Assembly: GCF_030124145.1 (NCBI RefSeq)
Contig: NZ_JASKMS010000018.1
Coordinates: 1 to 64,000 of the forward strand
Direction of reading: 5' to 3'
From: Streptomyces sp. 378
Lineage (GTDB): Bacteria > Actinomycetota > Actinomycetes > Streptomycetales > Streptomycetaceae
Length of the DNA: 64,000 bases
This document shows, one piece after another, positions 51,518 to 59,769 of the stretch. The position numbers and the translations under genes were made by a program. The notes under the pieces are model-generated. The model saw nothing but the letters and a program-made list of their open reading frames with translations, did not search any database and was not told where the DNA came from. The stretch's first letter is position 1. Each line of letters begins with the position of its first letter.

Positions 51518-53020
51518 ATGCCCAGTGCAGAATCGACGCAAGCGAGCGTCCATGAGCCGGACCCGGTGCGGCCGACCAAGGAGGACGAGGTCGCCGCGGC
51601 CGGCAGCGAGCTGATCGGTGGCCCGCTCGGGCGGCGTGCCCTGCTCGGGACGTCCTGGTGGACTCCCGTGCGGGTGATCGCGCTGGTGGCGATCGGCATG
51701 TTCGCCCTCGGCCTGGTCCAGAAGGCGCCTTGCTACAACGGCGCCTGGTTCTTCGGCGCTAGTTCCCAGTACACGCACGCGTGCTATTCGGATATCCCCC
51801 ACCTCTACCAGGGGCGCGGCTTCGCCGACGGGCTCGTGCCGTACTTCGACCGGCTTCCCGGCGACATGCAGTACCTGGAGTACCCGGTTCTCACCGGTGT
51901 CTTCATGGAGGTCGCCTCCTGGCTCACGCCCGGCAGCGGCACCATCCAGTTCCAGGAGCAGTGGTACTGGATGGTCAACGCCGGAATGCTCATGGTGTGT
52001 GCGTCGGTCATCGCCGTCTGCGTCACCCGTACCCACGCCCGGCGCCCCTGGGACGGCCTCCTGGTCGCCCTGGCGCCCGCCGCAGCCCTGACCGCCACCA
52101 TCAACTGGGACCTGCTCGCGGTCGCTCTGACGGCCGCGGCGATGCTGATGTGGTCACGTGGCCGTTCCCTCGCCTTTGGCGTCCTGCTGGGGCTCGCCAC
52201 GGCAGCCAAGCTCTACCCCTTCCTGCTCCTGGGGCCGCTGATGGTGCTGTGCTGGCGCGCGGGCAGGTGGCGTGAGTTCGGGACGGCTCTGGGCGGCGCG
52301 ATCGCCGCGTGGGTCGTCGTGAACGGGCCGGTGATGCTCTTCGCCTTCGAGGGCTGGTCGAAGTTCTACACATTCAGCCAGGAGCGGGGCGTCGACTTCG
52401 GCTCGTTCTGGCTGATCATGGCGCAGAACTCGGACGACCCGCTCAGCACCGACACCGTCAACACACTCGCCACGCTGCTGATGCTGGTGTGCTGTGCGGC
52501 TGTCGCGGCGCTCGGGCTGACCGCCCCGCGCCGCCCGCGGTTCGCCCAGCTTGCCTTCCTGATCGTGGCGGCGTTCATCCTCACCAACAAGGTCTACTCG
52601 CCGCAGTACGTCCTGTGGCTGGTGCCGCTGGCCGCTCTCGCCCGGCCGAAGTGGCGGGACTTCCTGATCTGGCAGGCCTGCGAGGTGGCGTACTTCCTGG
52701 GGATCTGGCTGTACCTCGCGTACACGACCAGCGGAGAGGCCCACAAGGGGCTTCCCACCGACGGCTACCACTGGGCCATCGGCCTGCATCTGCTGGGGAC
52801 GCTGTACCTGTGCGTCATGGTCGTCCGGGACATCTTCATGCCGGAGCGGGATCCGGTGCGGCGGTCCGGTGACGACGATCCCTCGGGCGGAGTGCTCGAC
52901 AAGGCCGAGGACGTCTTCGTTCTCAGCCCCGCGGCCCGTGGTCGACGGCACATGACCGCCCAGTTCGACGGGCCGTCGGTCGAGTGGGGCAGGCCGGGTG
53001 CTACGGACGGTTCGCTCTGA
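51518..53020 (+). CDS. GT87/DUF2029-type membrane glycosyltransferase
   Basis: This is a 500-residue protein starting at the ATG at 51518, eight bases after AGGA. About ten membrane helices start near residue 50 (VRVIALVAIGMFALGLV). An Asp-rich first outside loop (YSDIPHLYQGRGFADGLVPYF), EYPVLTGVFME and TAAKLYPFLLLGP match polyprenol-phosphate-mannose-using transferases of the PimE family. Such enzymes add mannose to lipids or proteins outside the membrane. The acceptor is unknown. The C-terminal 75 residues are cytoplasmic and charged. Confidence 0.85.
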   Translation: MPSAESTQASVHEPDPVRPTKEDEVAAAGSELIGGPLGRRALLGTSWWTPVRVIALVAIGMFALGLVQKAPCYNGAWFFGASSQYTHACYSDIPHLYQGRGFADGLVPYFDRLPGDMQYLEYPVLTGVFMEVASWLTPGSGTIQFQEQWYWMVNAGMLMVCASVIAVCVTRTHARRPWDGLLVALAPAAALTATINWDLLAVALTAAAMLMWSRGRSLAFGVLLGLATAAKLYPFLLLGPLMVLCWRAGRWREFGTALGGAIAAWVVVNGPVMLFAFEGWSKFYTFSQERGVDFGSFWLIMAQNSDDPLSTDTVNTLATLLMLVCCAAVAALGLTAPRRPRFAQLAFLIVAAFILTNKVYSPQYVLWLVPLAALARPKWRDFLIWQACEVAYFLGIWLYLAYTTSGEAHKGLPTDGYHWAIGLHLLGTLYLCVMVVRDIFMPERDPVRRSGDDDPSGGVLDKAEDVFVLSPAARGRRHMTAQFDGPSVEWGRPGATDGSL

Positions 53021-53055
53021 GCGAACGGCGCCGGAGGGCCACAGCCGGGAACGCC

Positions 53056-53089
53056 GAAGGCCGTGCACGGGTAGCCGTGTACGGCCTTC
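53056..53089. terminator. Bidirectional terminator
   Basis: 15-bp arms 53056-53070 and 53075-53089 pair with one mismatch around GTAG, followed by TTCTT-type bases on the plus side. It separates the convergent transferase gene and the alanine-racemase-like gene. Confidence 0.8.
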
Positions 53090-53123
53090 TTGCTGCGCTG
53101 CGAGGGATGCCGCGGCGCGCCGG

Positions 53124-54155
53124 TCAGCGGTCCATGATCCGGTCGAACTGCGTGGTGGTGTGGCGCAGATGGGCCACGAGCTCATCACCGACCTTCGGCT
53201 CCGGCGCATCCGCCGGCACGAACAGGATCGAGACCTGCATGTGCGGCGGCTCCGCGAACCAGCGCTGCTTGCCACCCCAGACGAACGGGGAAAGGTTGCG
53301 GTTCACCGTCGCGAGACCGGCGCGGGCGACGCCCTTGGCGCGCGGCATGACGCCGTGCAGCGCCTTGGGGGCCTCCAGGCCCACTCCGTGCGACGTACCG
53401 CCCGCCACGACCACCAGGAAACCGTCGGAGGCGGCCTTCTGCTGGCGGTAGCCGAAGCGGTCGCCCTTGGCGACCCGCGTGACGTCCAGAACCGCGCCGC
53501 GGTACTCGGTGGCGTCGTGGTCCCCCAGCCACAGCCGCGTGCCGATACGGGCCCGGAACCGGGTCTGCGGGAACTGCTGCTGGAGCCGGGCGAGTTCGTC
53601 GGCCTTGAGGTGGCTGACGAACATGGTGTGCAGGGGCAGCCGGGCGGCACGCAGGCGGTCCATCCAGCCGATGACCTCCTCGACGGCGTCCGAGCCGTCG
53701 GTGCGGTCCAGCGGCAGGTGGATGGCGAAGCCCTCCAGGCGGACGTTCTCGATGGCGGCGTGCAACTGGGCCAGGTCCTGCTCGCTGATGCCGTGCCGCT
53801 TCATCGAGGACATCACCTCGATCACCACGCGGGCACCGACCAGGCCGTACACACCGTCTATCGACGAGACGGAGCGGATGACCCGGTCCGGCAGCGGCAC
53901 CGGCTCCTCGCCACGCCGGTAGGGCGTCAGCACCAGCAGGTCCCCGCCGAACCAGTCCTTGATCCTGGCGGCCTCGTACGTCGTGCCGACGGCGAGGACG
54001 TCCGAGCCCAGCCGTGTGGCCTCCTCCGCCAGCCGCTCGTGCCCGAAGCCGTAACCGTTGCCCTTGCAGACCGGCACGAGGCCCGGGAACTGCTCCTGCA
54101 CGTGCTTGTGGTGCGCACGCCAGCGCGCGGTGTCGACGTAGAGCGTGAGCGCCAT
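53124..54155 (-). CDS. Alanine-racemase-like PLP-fold protein
   Basis: This is a 343-residue protein. The TIM-barrel PLP site is recognisable in LVPVCKGNGYGFGHERLAEE (Lys31 as the Schiff-base lysine) and VGTTYEAARIKDWF. Other conserved barrel tracts are GIHLPLDRTDGSD-like and RFRARIGTRLWLGD. The C-terminal region (WGGKQRWFAEPPHMQVSI) is diverged from that of true Alr, and I cannot identify the second catalytic tyrosine. It may be a racemase of an unusual amino acid or a non-racemase relative. The FemX gene is 82 bases upstream on the same strand, so both may share a wall role. Confidence 0.8.
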   Translation of the reverse strand: MALTLYVDTARWRAHHKHVQEQFPGLVPVCKGNGYGFGHERLAEEATRLGSDVLAVGTTYEAARIKDWFGGDLLVLTPYRRGEEPVPLPDRVIRSVSSIDGVYGLVGARVVIEVMSSMKRHGISEQDLAQLHAAIENVRLEGFAIHLPLDRTDGSDAVEEVIGWMDRLRAARLPLHTMFVSHLKADELARLQQQFPQTRFRARIGTRLWLGDHDATEYRGAVLDVTRVAKGDRFGYRQQKAASDGFLVVVAGGTSHGVGLEAPKALHGVMPRAKGVARAGLATVNRNLSPFVWGGKQRWFAEPPHMQVSILFVPADAPEPKVGDELVAHLRHTTTQFDRIMDR

Positions 54156-54237
54156 GGCCGGACCTGGAACCTTTCTCGTGGTCGCCGTGTATCAGCGGTT
54201 GCCGTGTGTCAGAGGTATAGAAGCACTGAACGGGACA

Positions 54238-55359
54238 TCAGCGACGCGACATGTAGATGTCGAGCGCCTTGTGCAGCAGCTTGTTCAGCGGGAAGTCCCA
54301 CTCGCCGAGGTACTCGGCCGCCTGGCCGCCGGTACCCACCTTGAACTGGATCAGACCGAAGAGGTGGTCGGTCTCGTCCAGCGAGTCGGAGATGCCGCGC
54401 AGGTCGTAGACGGTGGCGCCGAGCGCGTAGGCGTCGCGCAGCATCCGCCACTGCATCGCGTTCGAGGGCCGGACCTCGCGGCCGATGTTGTCGGAGGCGC
54501 CGTAGGAGTACCAGACGTGCCCGCCGACGATCAGCATCGTGGCAGCGGACAGGTTCACGCCGTTGTGCCGGGCGAAGTACAGCCGCATGCGGTTGGGGTC
54601 CTCGGTGTTGAGGGCCGTCCACATGCGCTGGAAGTACGACAGCGGGCGCGGCCGGAAGTGGTCGCGCACAGCTGTGATCTCGTACAGCCGCTGCCATTCC
54701 TCGAGGTCCTGGTAACCGCCCTGGACGACCTCGACACCGGCCTTCTCGGCCTTCTTGATGTTGCGGCGCCACAGCTGGTTGAAGTTCTTGTGGACCTCTT
54801 CCAGGGAGCGGTTCGCCAGCGGCACCTGGTACACGTAACGCGGCTGGACGTCGCCGAAGCCGGCGCCGCCGTCCTCACCCTGCTGCCAGCCCATGCGGCG
54901 CAGCTTGTCGGCGACCTCGAAGGCACGCGGCTCGATGTGGTCCGCCTCGATGTCCCGCAGGCGCTTGACGTCGGGGTTCTGGATGCCCTGCTTGATGGAG
55001 GGGGCCTCCCAGCGCCGGATGATCACCGGCGGGCCCATCTTCACGGAGAAGGCACCCTGCTGCTTCAAGTGCGCCAGCATCGGCTCGAGCCACTCCTGCA
55101 GATTCGGCGCGAACCAGTTGATGACCGGGCCCTCGGGCAGGTAGGCGAGGTAACGCTTGATCTTGGGAAGCTGCCGGTAGAGGACCAGACCGGCACCGAC
55201 CATCTCGCCGGTGCGGTCGTCGAACCATCCGAGGTTCTCGGAGCGCCACTCCGCCTTGACATCAGCCCAGGCCGGGACCTGCATGTGGCTCGCCGACGGC
55301 AGGCTCTGGATGTAGGCCAGATGCTGCTCGCGACTGATGGTCCTCAGGGTCAGGCTCAT
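54238..55359 (-). CDS. femX: FemX-type peptidoglycan bridge aminoacyltransferase
   Basis: This is a 373-residue Fem/FmhB family protein made of two GNAT-like domains. Tracts are AYIQSLPSASHMQVPAWADV, LYRQLPKIKRYLAYLPEGPV, LWRRNIKKAEKAGVEV and YDLRGISDSLDETDHLFGLI. In Streptomyces FemX adds the first glycine to the LL-diaminopimelate stem of lipid II from Gly-tRNA. It lacks the coiled-coil seryl-tRNA-like arm of FemA. Position by the PLP protein and near the PBP gene supports a wall role. Confidence 0.92.
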   Translation of the reverse strand: MSLTLRTISREQHLAYIQSLPSASHMQVPAWADVKAEWRSENLGWFDDRTGEMVGAGLVLYRQLPKIKRYLAYLPEGPVINWFAPNLQEWLEPMLAHLKQQGAFSVKMGPPVIIRRWEAPSIKQGIQNPDVKRLRDIEADHIEPRAFEVADKLRRMGWQQGEDGGAGFGDVQPRYVYQVPLANRSLEEVHKNFNQLWRRNIKKAEKAGVEVVQGGYQDLEEWQRLYEITAVRDHFRPRPLSYFQRMWTALNTEDPNRMRLYFARHNGVNLSAATMLIVGGHVWYSYGASDNIGREVRPSNAMQWRMLRDAYALGATVYDLRGISDSLDETDHLFGLIQFKVGTGGQAAEYLGEWDFPLNKLLHKALDIYMSRR

Positions 55360-55523
55360 TCGGGGCGCTCCTCGGGCTGGTGTGTCCCCATGGGTTCAGG
55401 GGCTCCGGCTCTCGCGCGAAGCCTACTGCGCCTGGGGAGCGCGCCGGTTGGGCGTACGGGACCTTCGCCCCGGCTCGAGGCCGGCCGGGGCGAGAGCGAT
55501 GTGCGAAGCGGGGTGTCCTGGCG

Positions 55524-55829
55524 TCAGCCGACGAGGCCGCCGTGCGCCATGCCCAGGAAGAACCCGACACCCGAGGCGCCCAGGCCCAGGATCAGGCCGA
55601 AGCGTTCCCGGGTCGTCTCGGACATCCACTGGCCGTACGCGCCCGTGAGGATGCCCACCAGGCCGGCCCAGGAGCTGAGCAGATGCAGGTCTTCCTCGAT
55701 GATCGCCGTGAGGAACGACAGGAGGCCCAGGACCAGGGTCGCCGCGAGCAGGGCGTCCTGGAGGGGATGGGGCTTGCCGTCCGTGGCGAAGAGGCCGCCG
55801 GCGGTGTTGGGTCGCAATGCCTGTGCCAT
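55524..55829 (-). CDS. Small multi-pass membrane protein
   Basis: This is a 101-residue protein starting at the ATG at 55829 after AGGAGG. Three membrane helices are visible: LLAATLVLGLLSFLTAI, LLSSWAGLVGILTGAYG and FGLILGLGASGVGFFLG. It has no recognised motif. It is conserved in my memory of this Streptomyces locus between femX and rpsF. It lies 164 bases upstream of femX on the same strand. Confidence 0.8.
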   Translation of the reverse strand: MAQALRPNTAGGLFATDGKPHPLQDALLAATLVLGLLSFLTAIIEEDLHLLSSWAGLVGILTGAYGQWMSETTRERFGLILGLGASGVGFFLGMAHGGLVG

Positions 55830-56092
55830 AGGGCACCTCCTGCGAAAGTCGGCGCATCGTAGCGCCATACACACCCGATGTGTACAGATTGGCTGCCCTG
55901 GCAGCCGGATTTCAACCGCAAGCCGCTGTGCGGGTACTCTGTACCGTCCGCACCGGTGTCTGCCCATGTCATGGCAGGGGCTCCTCATCAGAACCCCGAC
56001 TGTCAGTGGTGGCCGATACCGTTGCCTACGCATCACAACCCTCCTGCCACGGAACGACCGTGGCCGCTGAGTCCAAAGGAGGTGGGTTCCAC
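55830..56092. promoter_or_regulatory. rpsF operon promoter region
   Basis: This is a 263-base divergent gap with no gene. It must contain the rpsF-ssb-rpsR-rplI promoter and the promoter of the membrane protein gene. A near-perfect Shine-Dalgarno AAAGGAGG lies just before the rpsF ATG. I see no clear protein-binding palindrome. Confidence 0.4.
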
Positions 56093-56383
56093 ATGCGTCA
56101 CTACGAGGTGATGGTCATCCTCGACCCCGAGGTCGAGGAGCGCGCTGTCTCTCCGCTGATCGAGAACTTCCTTTCTGTCGTCCGTGACGGCGGCGGAAAG
56201 GTCGAGAAGGTCGACACCTGGGGCCGTCGTCGTCTCGCGTACGAGATCAAGAAGAAGCCCGAGGGCATCTACTCGGTCATCGACCTGCAGGCCGAGCCTG
56301 CGGTCGTCAAGGAGCTCGACCGCCAGATGAACCTGAACGAGTCGGTCCTCCGGACCAAGGTCCTCCGTCCCGAGATGCACTGA
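56093..56383 (+). CDS. rpsF: Ribosomal protein bS6
   Basis: This is a 96-residue protein, MRHYEVMVILDPEVEERAVS at the start and VLRTKVLRPEMH at the end. The ATG at 56093 has an excellent AAAGGAGG. bS6 binds bS18 and 16S rRNA in the small subunit. It is the first gene of the conserved rpsF-ssb-rpsR-rplI operon. Confidence 0.99.
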   Translation: MRHYEVMVILDPEVEERAVSPLIENFLSVVRDGGGKVEKVDTWGRRRLAYEIKKKPEGIYSVIDLQAEPAVVKELDRQMNLNESVLRTKVLRPEMH

Positions 56384-56453
56384 GCTTCCAGCTCAGCTGA
56401 TCCCGGGATTCGAGTAGCAAGCAGCCAGAGCAAACCCGCCGAGAGGTTCCCCC

Positions 56454-57050
56454 ATGGCAGGCGAGACCGTCATCACGGTCGTCGGCAATCTTGTCGACGA
56501 CCCCGAGCTGCGCTTCACCCCCTCCGGTGCGGCGGTCGCGAAGTTCCGTGTCGCGTCCACCCCCCGCACCTTCGACCGCCAGACGAACGAGTGGAAGGAC
56601 GGCGAGAGCCTCTTTCTGACCTGCTCGGTCTGGCGTCAGGCGGCGGAGAACGTCGCGGAGTCGCTCCAGCGAGGCATGCGCGTCATCGTGCAGGGCCGGT
56701 TGAAGCAGCGGTCCTACGAGGACCGTGAGGGCGTCAAGCGCACGGTCTACGAGCTGGACGTCGAGGAAGTCGGCGCCAGCCTGCGCAACGCCACGGCCAA
56801 GGTCACCAAGACCAGTGGCCGCGGTGGCCAGGGCGGCTTCAGCGGCGGCGGTGGCGGTGGCGGTGGCGCCCAGGGTGGCGGCGGCTGGGGCGGCGGCTCC
56901 GGTGGCGGCCAGCAGGGCGGCGGCGCTCCCGCCGACGACCCGTGGGCGACCGGCGCTCCCGCCGGTGGCAACCAGGGCGGTGGCGGCGGCTGGGGTGGAA
57001 ACTCCGGCGGCGGCGGTGGCGGCGGCTACTCGGACGAGCCTCCCTTCTAG
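56454..57050 (+). CDS. ssb: Single-stranded DNA-binding protein
   Basis: This is a 198-residue protein. The OB fold is residues 1-110 (ETVITVVGNLVDDPELRFTP, FLTCSVWRQAAENVAESL, VQGRLKQRSYED). A Gly-rich linker (about 123-190) follows, then the acidic tip YSDEPPF, which recruits partner proteins. It binds single-stranded DNA at forks as a tetramer. It is the essential operon copy between rpsF and rpsR. Confidence 0.99.
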   Translation: MAGETVITVVGNLVDDPELRFTPSGAAVAKFRVASTPRTFDRQTNEWKDGESLFLTCSVWRQAAENVAESLQRGMRVIVQGRLKQRSYEDREGVKRTVYELDVEEVGASLRNATAKVTKTSGRGGQGGFSGGGGGGGGAQGGGGWGGGSGGGQQGGGAPADDPWATGAPAGGNQGGGGGWGGNSGGGGGGGYSDEPPF

Positions 57051-57095
57051 GGGCGGGTTCGCACTCACACTTCTTGATCACACAGGAGAAACACC

Positions 57096-57332
57096 ATGGC
57101 TAAGCCGCCTGTGCGCAAGCCGAAGAAGAAGGTCTGCGCTTTCTGCAAGGACAAGGTCACGTACGTGGACTACAAGGACACGAACATGCTGCGGAAGTTC
57201 ATTTCCGACCGCGGCAAGATCCGTGCCCGTCGCGTGACCGGCAACTGCACCCAGCACCAGCGTGACGTCGCCACGGCTGTGAAGAACAGCCGTGAGATGG
57301 CGCTGCTGCCCTACACCTCCACCGCGCGATAA
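57096..57332 (+). CDS. rpsR: Ribosomal protein bS18, zinc-binding form
   Basis: This is a 78-residue protein. The cysteines in KKVCAFCKDK and GNCTQHQRD make the zinc-binding (C+) type, while Streptomyces usually also carry a zinc-free copy elsewhere under Zur control. The core RKFISDRGKIRARRVTGNC is typical. It lies 45 bases after ssb and 18 before rplI. Confidence 0.98.
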   Translation: MAKPPVRKPKKKVCAFCKDKVTYVDYKDTNMLRKFISDRGKIRARRVTGNCTQHQRDVATAVKNSREMALLPYTSTAR

Positions 57333-57350
57333 GGGAAGGGTGACCGACTC

Positions 57351-57797
57351 ATGAAGATCATCCTCACCCACGAGGTCTCTGGCCTCGGTGCCGCGGGCGA
57401 CGTCGTTGACGTCAAGGACGGTTACGCTCGCAACTACCTGATCCCGCGGAAGTTCGCTATCCGCTGGACCAAGGGTGGCGAGAAGGACGTCGAGCAGATC
57501 CGTCGTGCTCGCAAGATCCACGAGATCCAGACCATCGAGCAGGCCAACTCTGTGAAGGCCCAGCTCGAGGGCGTCAAGGTCCGTCTGGCGGTTCGCTCCG
57601 GCGACGCCGGTCGGCTCTTCGGCTCCGTCACGCCGGCCGACATCGCTTCGGCGATCAAGGCCTCTGGTGGTCCCGAGGTCGACAAGCGCCGCATCGAGCT
57701 CGGCTCGCCGATCAAGACGCTGGGCGCTCACGAGACGTCCGTGCGTCTGCACCCCGAGGTTGCCGCCAAGGTCAACATCGAGGTCGTCGCGGCCTGA
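57351..57797 (+). CDS. rplI: Ribosomal protein bL9
   Basis: This is a 148-residue two-domain protein. The N-terminal RNA-binding domain starts MKIILTHEVSGLGAAGDVVD and includes GYARNYLIPRKFA. A long helix and the C-terminal domain (SVTPADIASAIKASGG, ETSVRLHPEVAAKVNIEVV) follow. It is the last gene of the operon, ahead of the terminator at 57825. Confidence 0.98.
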   Translation: MKIILTHEVSGLGAAGDVVDVKDGYARNYLIPRKFAIRWTKGGEKDVEQIRRARKIHEIQTIEQANSVKAQLEGVKVRLAVRSGDAGRLFGSVTPADIASAIKASGGPEVDKRRIELGSPIKTLGAHETSVRLHPEVAAKVNIEVVAA

Positions 57798-57824
57798 GTG
57801 CCGCGCTTGCTGAAGCAGTAAGCG

Positions 57825-57856
57825 ATGGGGCCGCACCCTGCGGGGTGTGGCCCCAT
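57825..57856 (+). terminator. Terminator of the rpsF-ssb-rpsR-rplI operon
   Basis: 14-bp arms 57825-57838 and 57843-57856 pair with one mismatch around TGCG, with the loop on top of CACCC/GGGTG. It lies 27 bases beyond the rplI stop. Confidence 0.85.
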
Positions 57857-57896
57857 TCGTATGTGCTGGGTGTCAGCCGACTGAAACGGCGCGCGT

Positions 57897-57910
57897 GTTT
57901 CACGTGAAAC
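57897..57910. other. parS: parS site, first of three after rplI
   Basis: A perfect GTTTCACGTGAAAC with GCGCGT and AGCGCG flanks, partly palindromic. It lies 40 bases after the rplI terminator. Confidence 0.95.
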
Positions 57911-57934
57911 AGCGCGTTCTGCGGACCTCATCGT

Positions 57935-57948
57935 GTTTCACGTGAAAC
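57935..57948. other. parS: parS site, second of three after rplI
   Basis: A perfect GTTTCACGTGAAAC, 38 bases from the first, start to start. Confidence 0.95.
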
Positions 57949-57955
57949 AGGGAGC

Positions 57956-57969
57956 GTTTCACGTGAAAC
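57956..57969. other. parS: parS site, third of three after rplI
   Basis: A perfect GTTTCACGTGAAAC, 21 bases from the second and two bases from the MATE stop codon at 57972. Three sites within 73 bases is the densest group in the window. Confidence 0.95.
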
Positions 57970-57971
57970 GG

Positions 57972-59309
57972 TCAGCGGGTCGCGCCCGTCACGATCCAGC
58001 GCCCTGAGCGGGCGCGGAGCCACAGCGTCAGCATCCGGACGGTCATCATCAGCGTCATCGTGGCCCAGAGGGCGGTCAGACCGCCGCCCAGGACCGGGAC
58101 CAGCAGAGCGACCGGTGTGAAGACGGCCAGGGTGAGCAGCATGGCCCAGGCGAGGTAGGATCCGTCGCCTGCGCCCATCAGGACCCCGTCCAGAATGAAG
58201 ACGATGCCGGAGATCGGCTGGGAGAGGGCGACGATGACCAGGGCGGGCAGCGCCACATCCTTGACCGCTGGGTCGCTGGTGAACAGGGGCAGGAATGCCG
58301 CCCGGGTGATGACCACCAGGGCTCCGAGGACGATGCCGACGGCGATGCCCCACTCCACCATGCGACGGCAGGCGTCTCGGGCGCCTTGGGCATCACCGGC
58401 TCCGAGGTAGCGCCCGATGATGGCCTGCCCGGCGATGGCGATGGCATCAAGGGCGAAGGCCAGCAGGCTCCACAGGGAGAGGATGATCTGGTGGGCGGCG
58501 ATGTCGGCATCTCCGAGGCGGGCGGCGATCGCCGTGGCGATCATCAGGATCGCCCGAAGGGAGAGGGTCCGGACCAGGAGGGGGACCCCGGCTTGCGCGG
58601 AGGCCCTGATCCCGGCGGCGTCCGGGCGCAGTGAAGCGCCGTGTTTGCGGGCTCCTCGTAGCACCACGCCGAGGTAGACCGCCGCCATGCCGCACTGGGC
58701 GATGACGGTTCCCCATGCGGATCCGGCGATCCCCAGGTCGGCGCCGTAGACAAGCCCGGCGTTGAGGGCACCGTTGGCGATGAAGCCGGCGACGGCGACG
58801 TAGAGCGGGGTCTTCGTGTCCTGCAGGCCACGCAGCACGCCGGTCGCGGCGAGCACGACGAGCATCGCCGGTATGCCGAGCACGGAGATGCGCAGATAGG
58901 TGGTCGCGTAGGGAGCTGCCGCGTCCGACGCACCGAAGAGGTCCACGAGGTGGGGTGCCGTCGGCAAGGCGACGGCGACGACGGCAGCACCGAGGAGCAG
59001 TGCCAGCCAGATGCCGTCCATACCCTGCCGGATGGCGGCTTGGAGATCGCCCGCGCCGACTCGGCGGGCAACCGCCGCTGTGGTGGCGTAGGCGAGGAAG
59101 ACGAAGACGCTGACGGCGGTCATCAGGAGGGCCGAGGCGATGCCGAGGCCTGCGAGTTGGGCTGTGCCCAGATGGCCCACGATCGCGGTGTCGGTCATGA
59201 GGAAGAGGGGCTCGGCGACGAGGGCGCCGAAGGCCGGCACAGCCAGTGCGACGATCTCTCGGTCGTGCTGTCTGCGGCCGGGTCGGCGGCGCGCGGGAGC
59301 CTGTGTCAT
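57972..59309 (-). CDS. MATE-family efflux transporter
   Basis: This is a 445-residue, 12-helix transporter starting at the ATG at 59309. Family tracts are IVALAVPAFGALVAEPLFLM, TDTAIVGHLGTAQLAGLGIA and AGQAIIGRYLGAGDAQGARD, the DinF-like branch. MATE proteins export drugs in exchange for sodium or protons. The gene seems leaderless: -35 TTGCAT and -10 TAGATT with an 18-base spacer end seven bases from the ATG, and no ribosome site is present. Confidence 0.93.
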   Translation of the reverse strand: MTQAPARRRPGRRQHDREIVALAVPAFGALVAEPLFLMTDTAIVGHLGTAQLAGLGIASALLMTAVSVFVFLAYATTAAVARRVGAGDLQAAIRQGMDGIWLALLLGAAVVAVALPTAPHLVDLFGASDAAAPYATTYLRISVLGIPAMLVVLAATGVLRGLQDTKTPLYVAVAGFIANGALNAGLVYGADLGIAGSAWGTVIAQCGMAAVYLGVVLRGARKHGASLRPDAAGIRASAQAGVPLLVRTLSLRAILMIATAIAARLGDADIAAHQIILSLWSLLAFALDAIAIAGQAIIGRYLGAGDAQGARDACRRMVEWGIAVGIVLGALVVITRAAFLPLFTSDPAVKDVALPALVIVALSQPISGIVFILDGVLMGAGDGSYLAWAMLLTLAVFTPVALLVPVLGGGLTALWATMTLMMTVRMLTLWLRARSGRWIVTGATR

Positions 59310-59769
59310 GTGCACCAATCTAATCGTCCACAGGTAAGCGATGCAAAGCTTTTGTGACCCTTACTGTCCGTCTCGGTGTGCGCACTGCTGTGCACTGTTC
59401 GAAACGATCTTGCGCCGGTTGGGAAAGTTTTTCTTCTGCACAGCCAGTGGACGGCAAAGCAGCAGGTCAGAAGGGTTTGCCTTGATGGTCCCACTGCTTG
59501 TTCACAGGCCTGTCCACCGGCTCGTGCACAGGTTTCGAGGAGTTCTCCACAGCATCTGGGCCGCCGTCCACATGGCCTGTGGATAACCAGATTGGCTGAC
59601 GGTGCCGAGAGGCCTACGGTGGTCCGGCGCCCGCTCCGTCCGCCGGTTTTCAAAACGCCACAAACCCGGCGCGTGCCAACCGGAGTTGGGCCTCTTATTT
59701 GTCAGTGCCGTGCCGTAGAACAGAGGGGCACGGCTAGGTCTGCTTCGGCGGACGGGAGGAGGTGGCTCG
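59310..59769. promoter_or_regulatory. MATE-dnaB divergent region with DnaA-box-like sites
   Basis: This is a 460-base gap without a gene. Seven sites related to TTGTCCACA are present: TCGTCCACA (59324, inside the MATE promoter spacer), TTGTTCACA (59498), CTGTCCACC (59510), TCGTGCACA (59522), TTCTCCACA (59543), CCGTCCACA (59564) and TGTGGATAA (59578, exact complement of TTATCCACA). The MATE promoter (-10 at 59317-59322, -35 at 59341-59346) lies at the left. The dnaB promoter must lie at the right. Confidence 0.55.
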
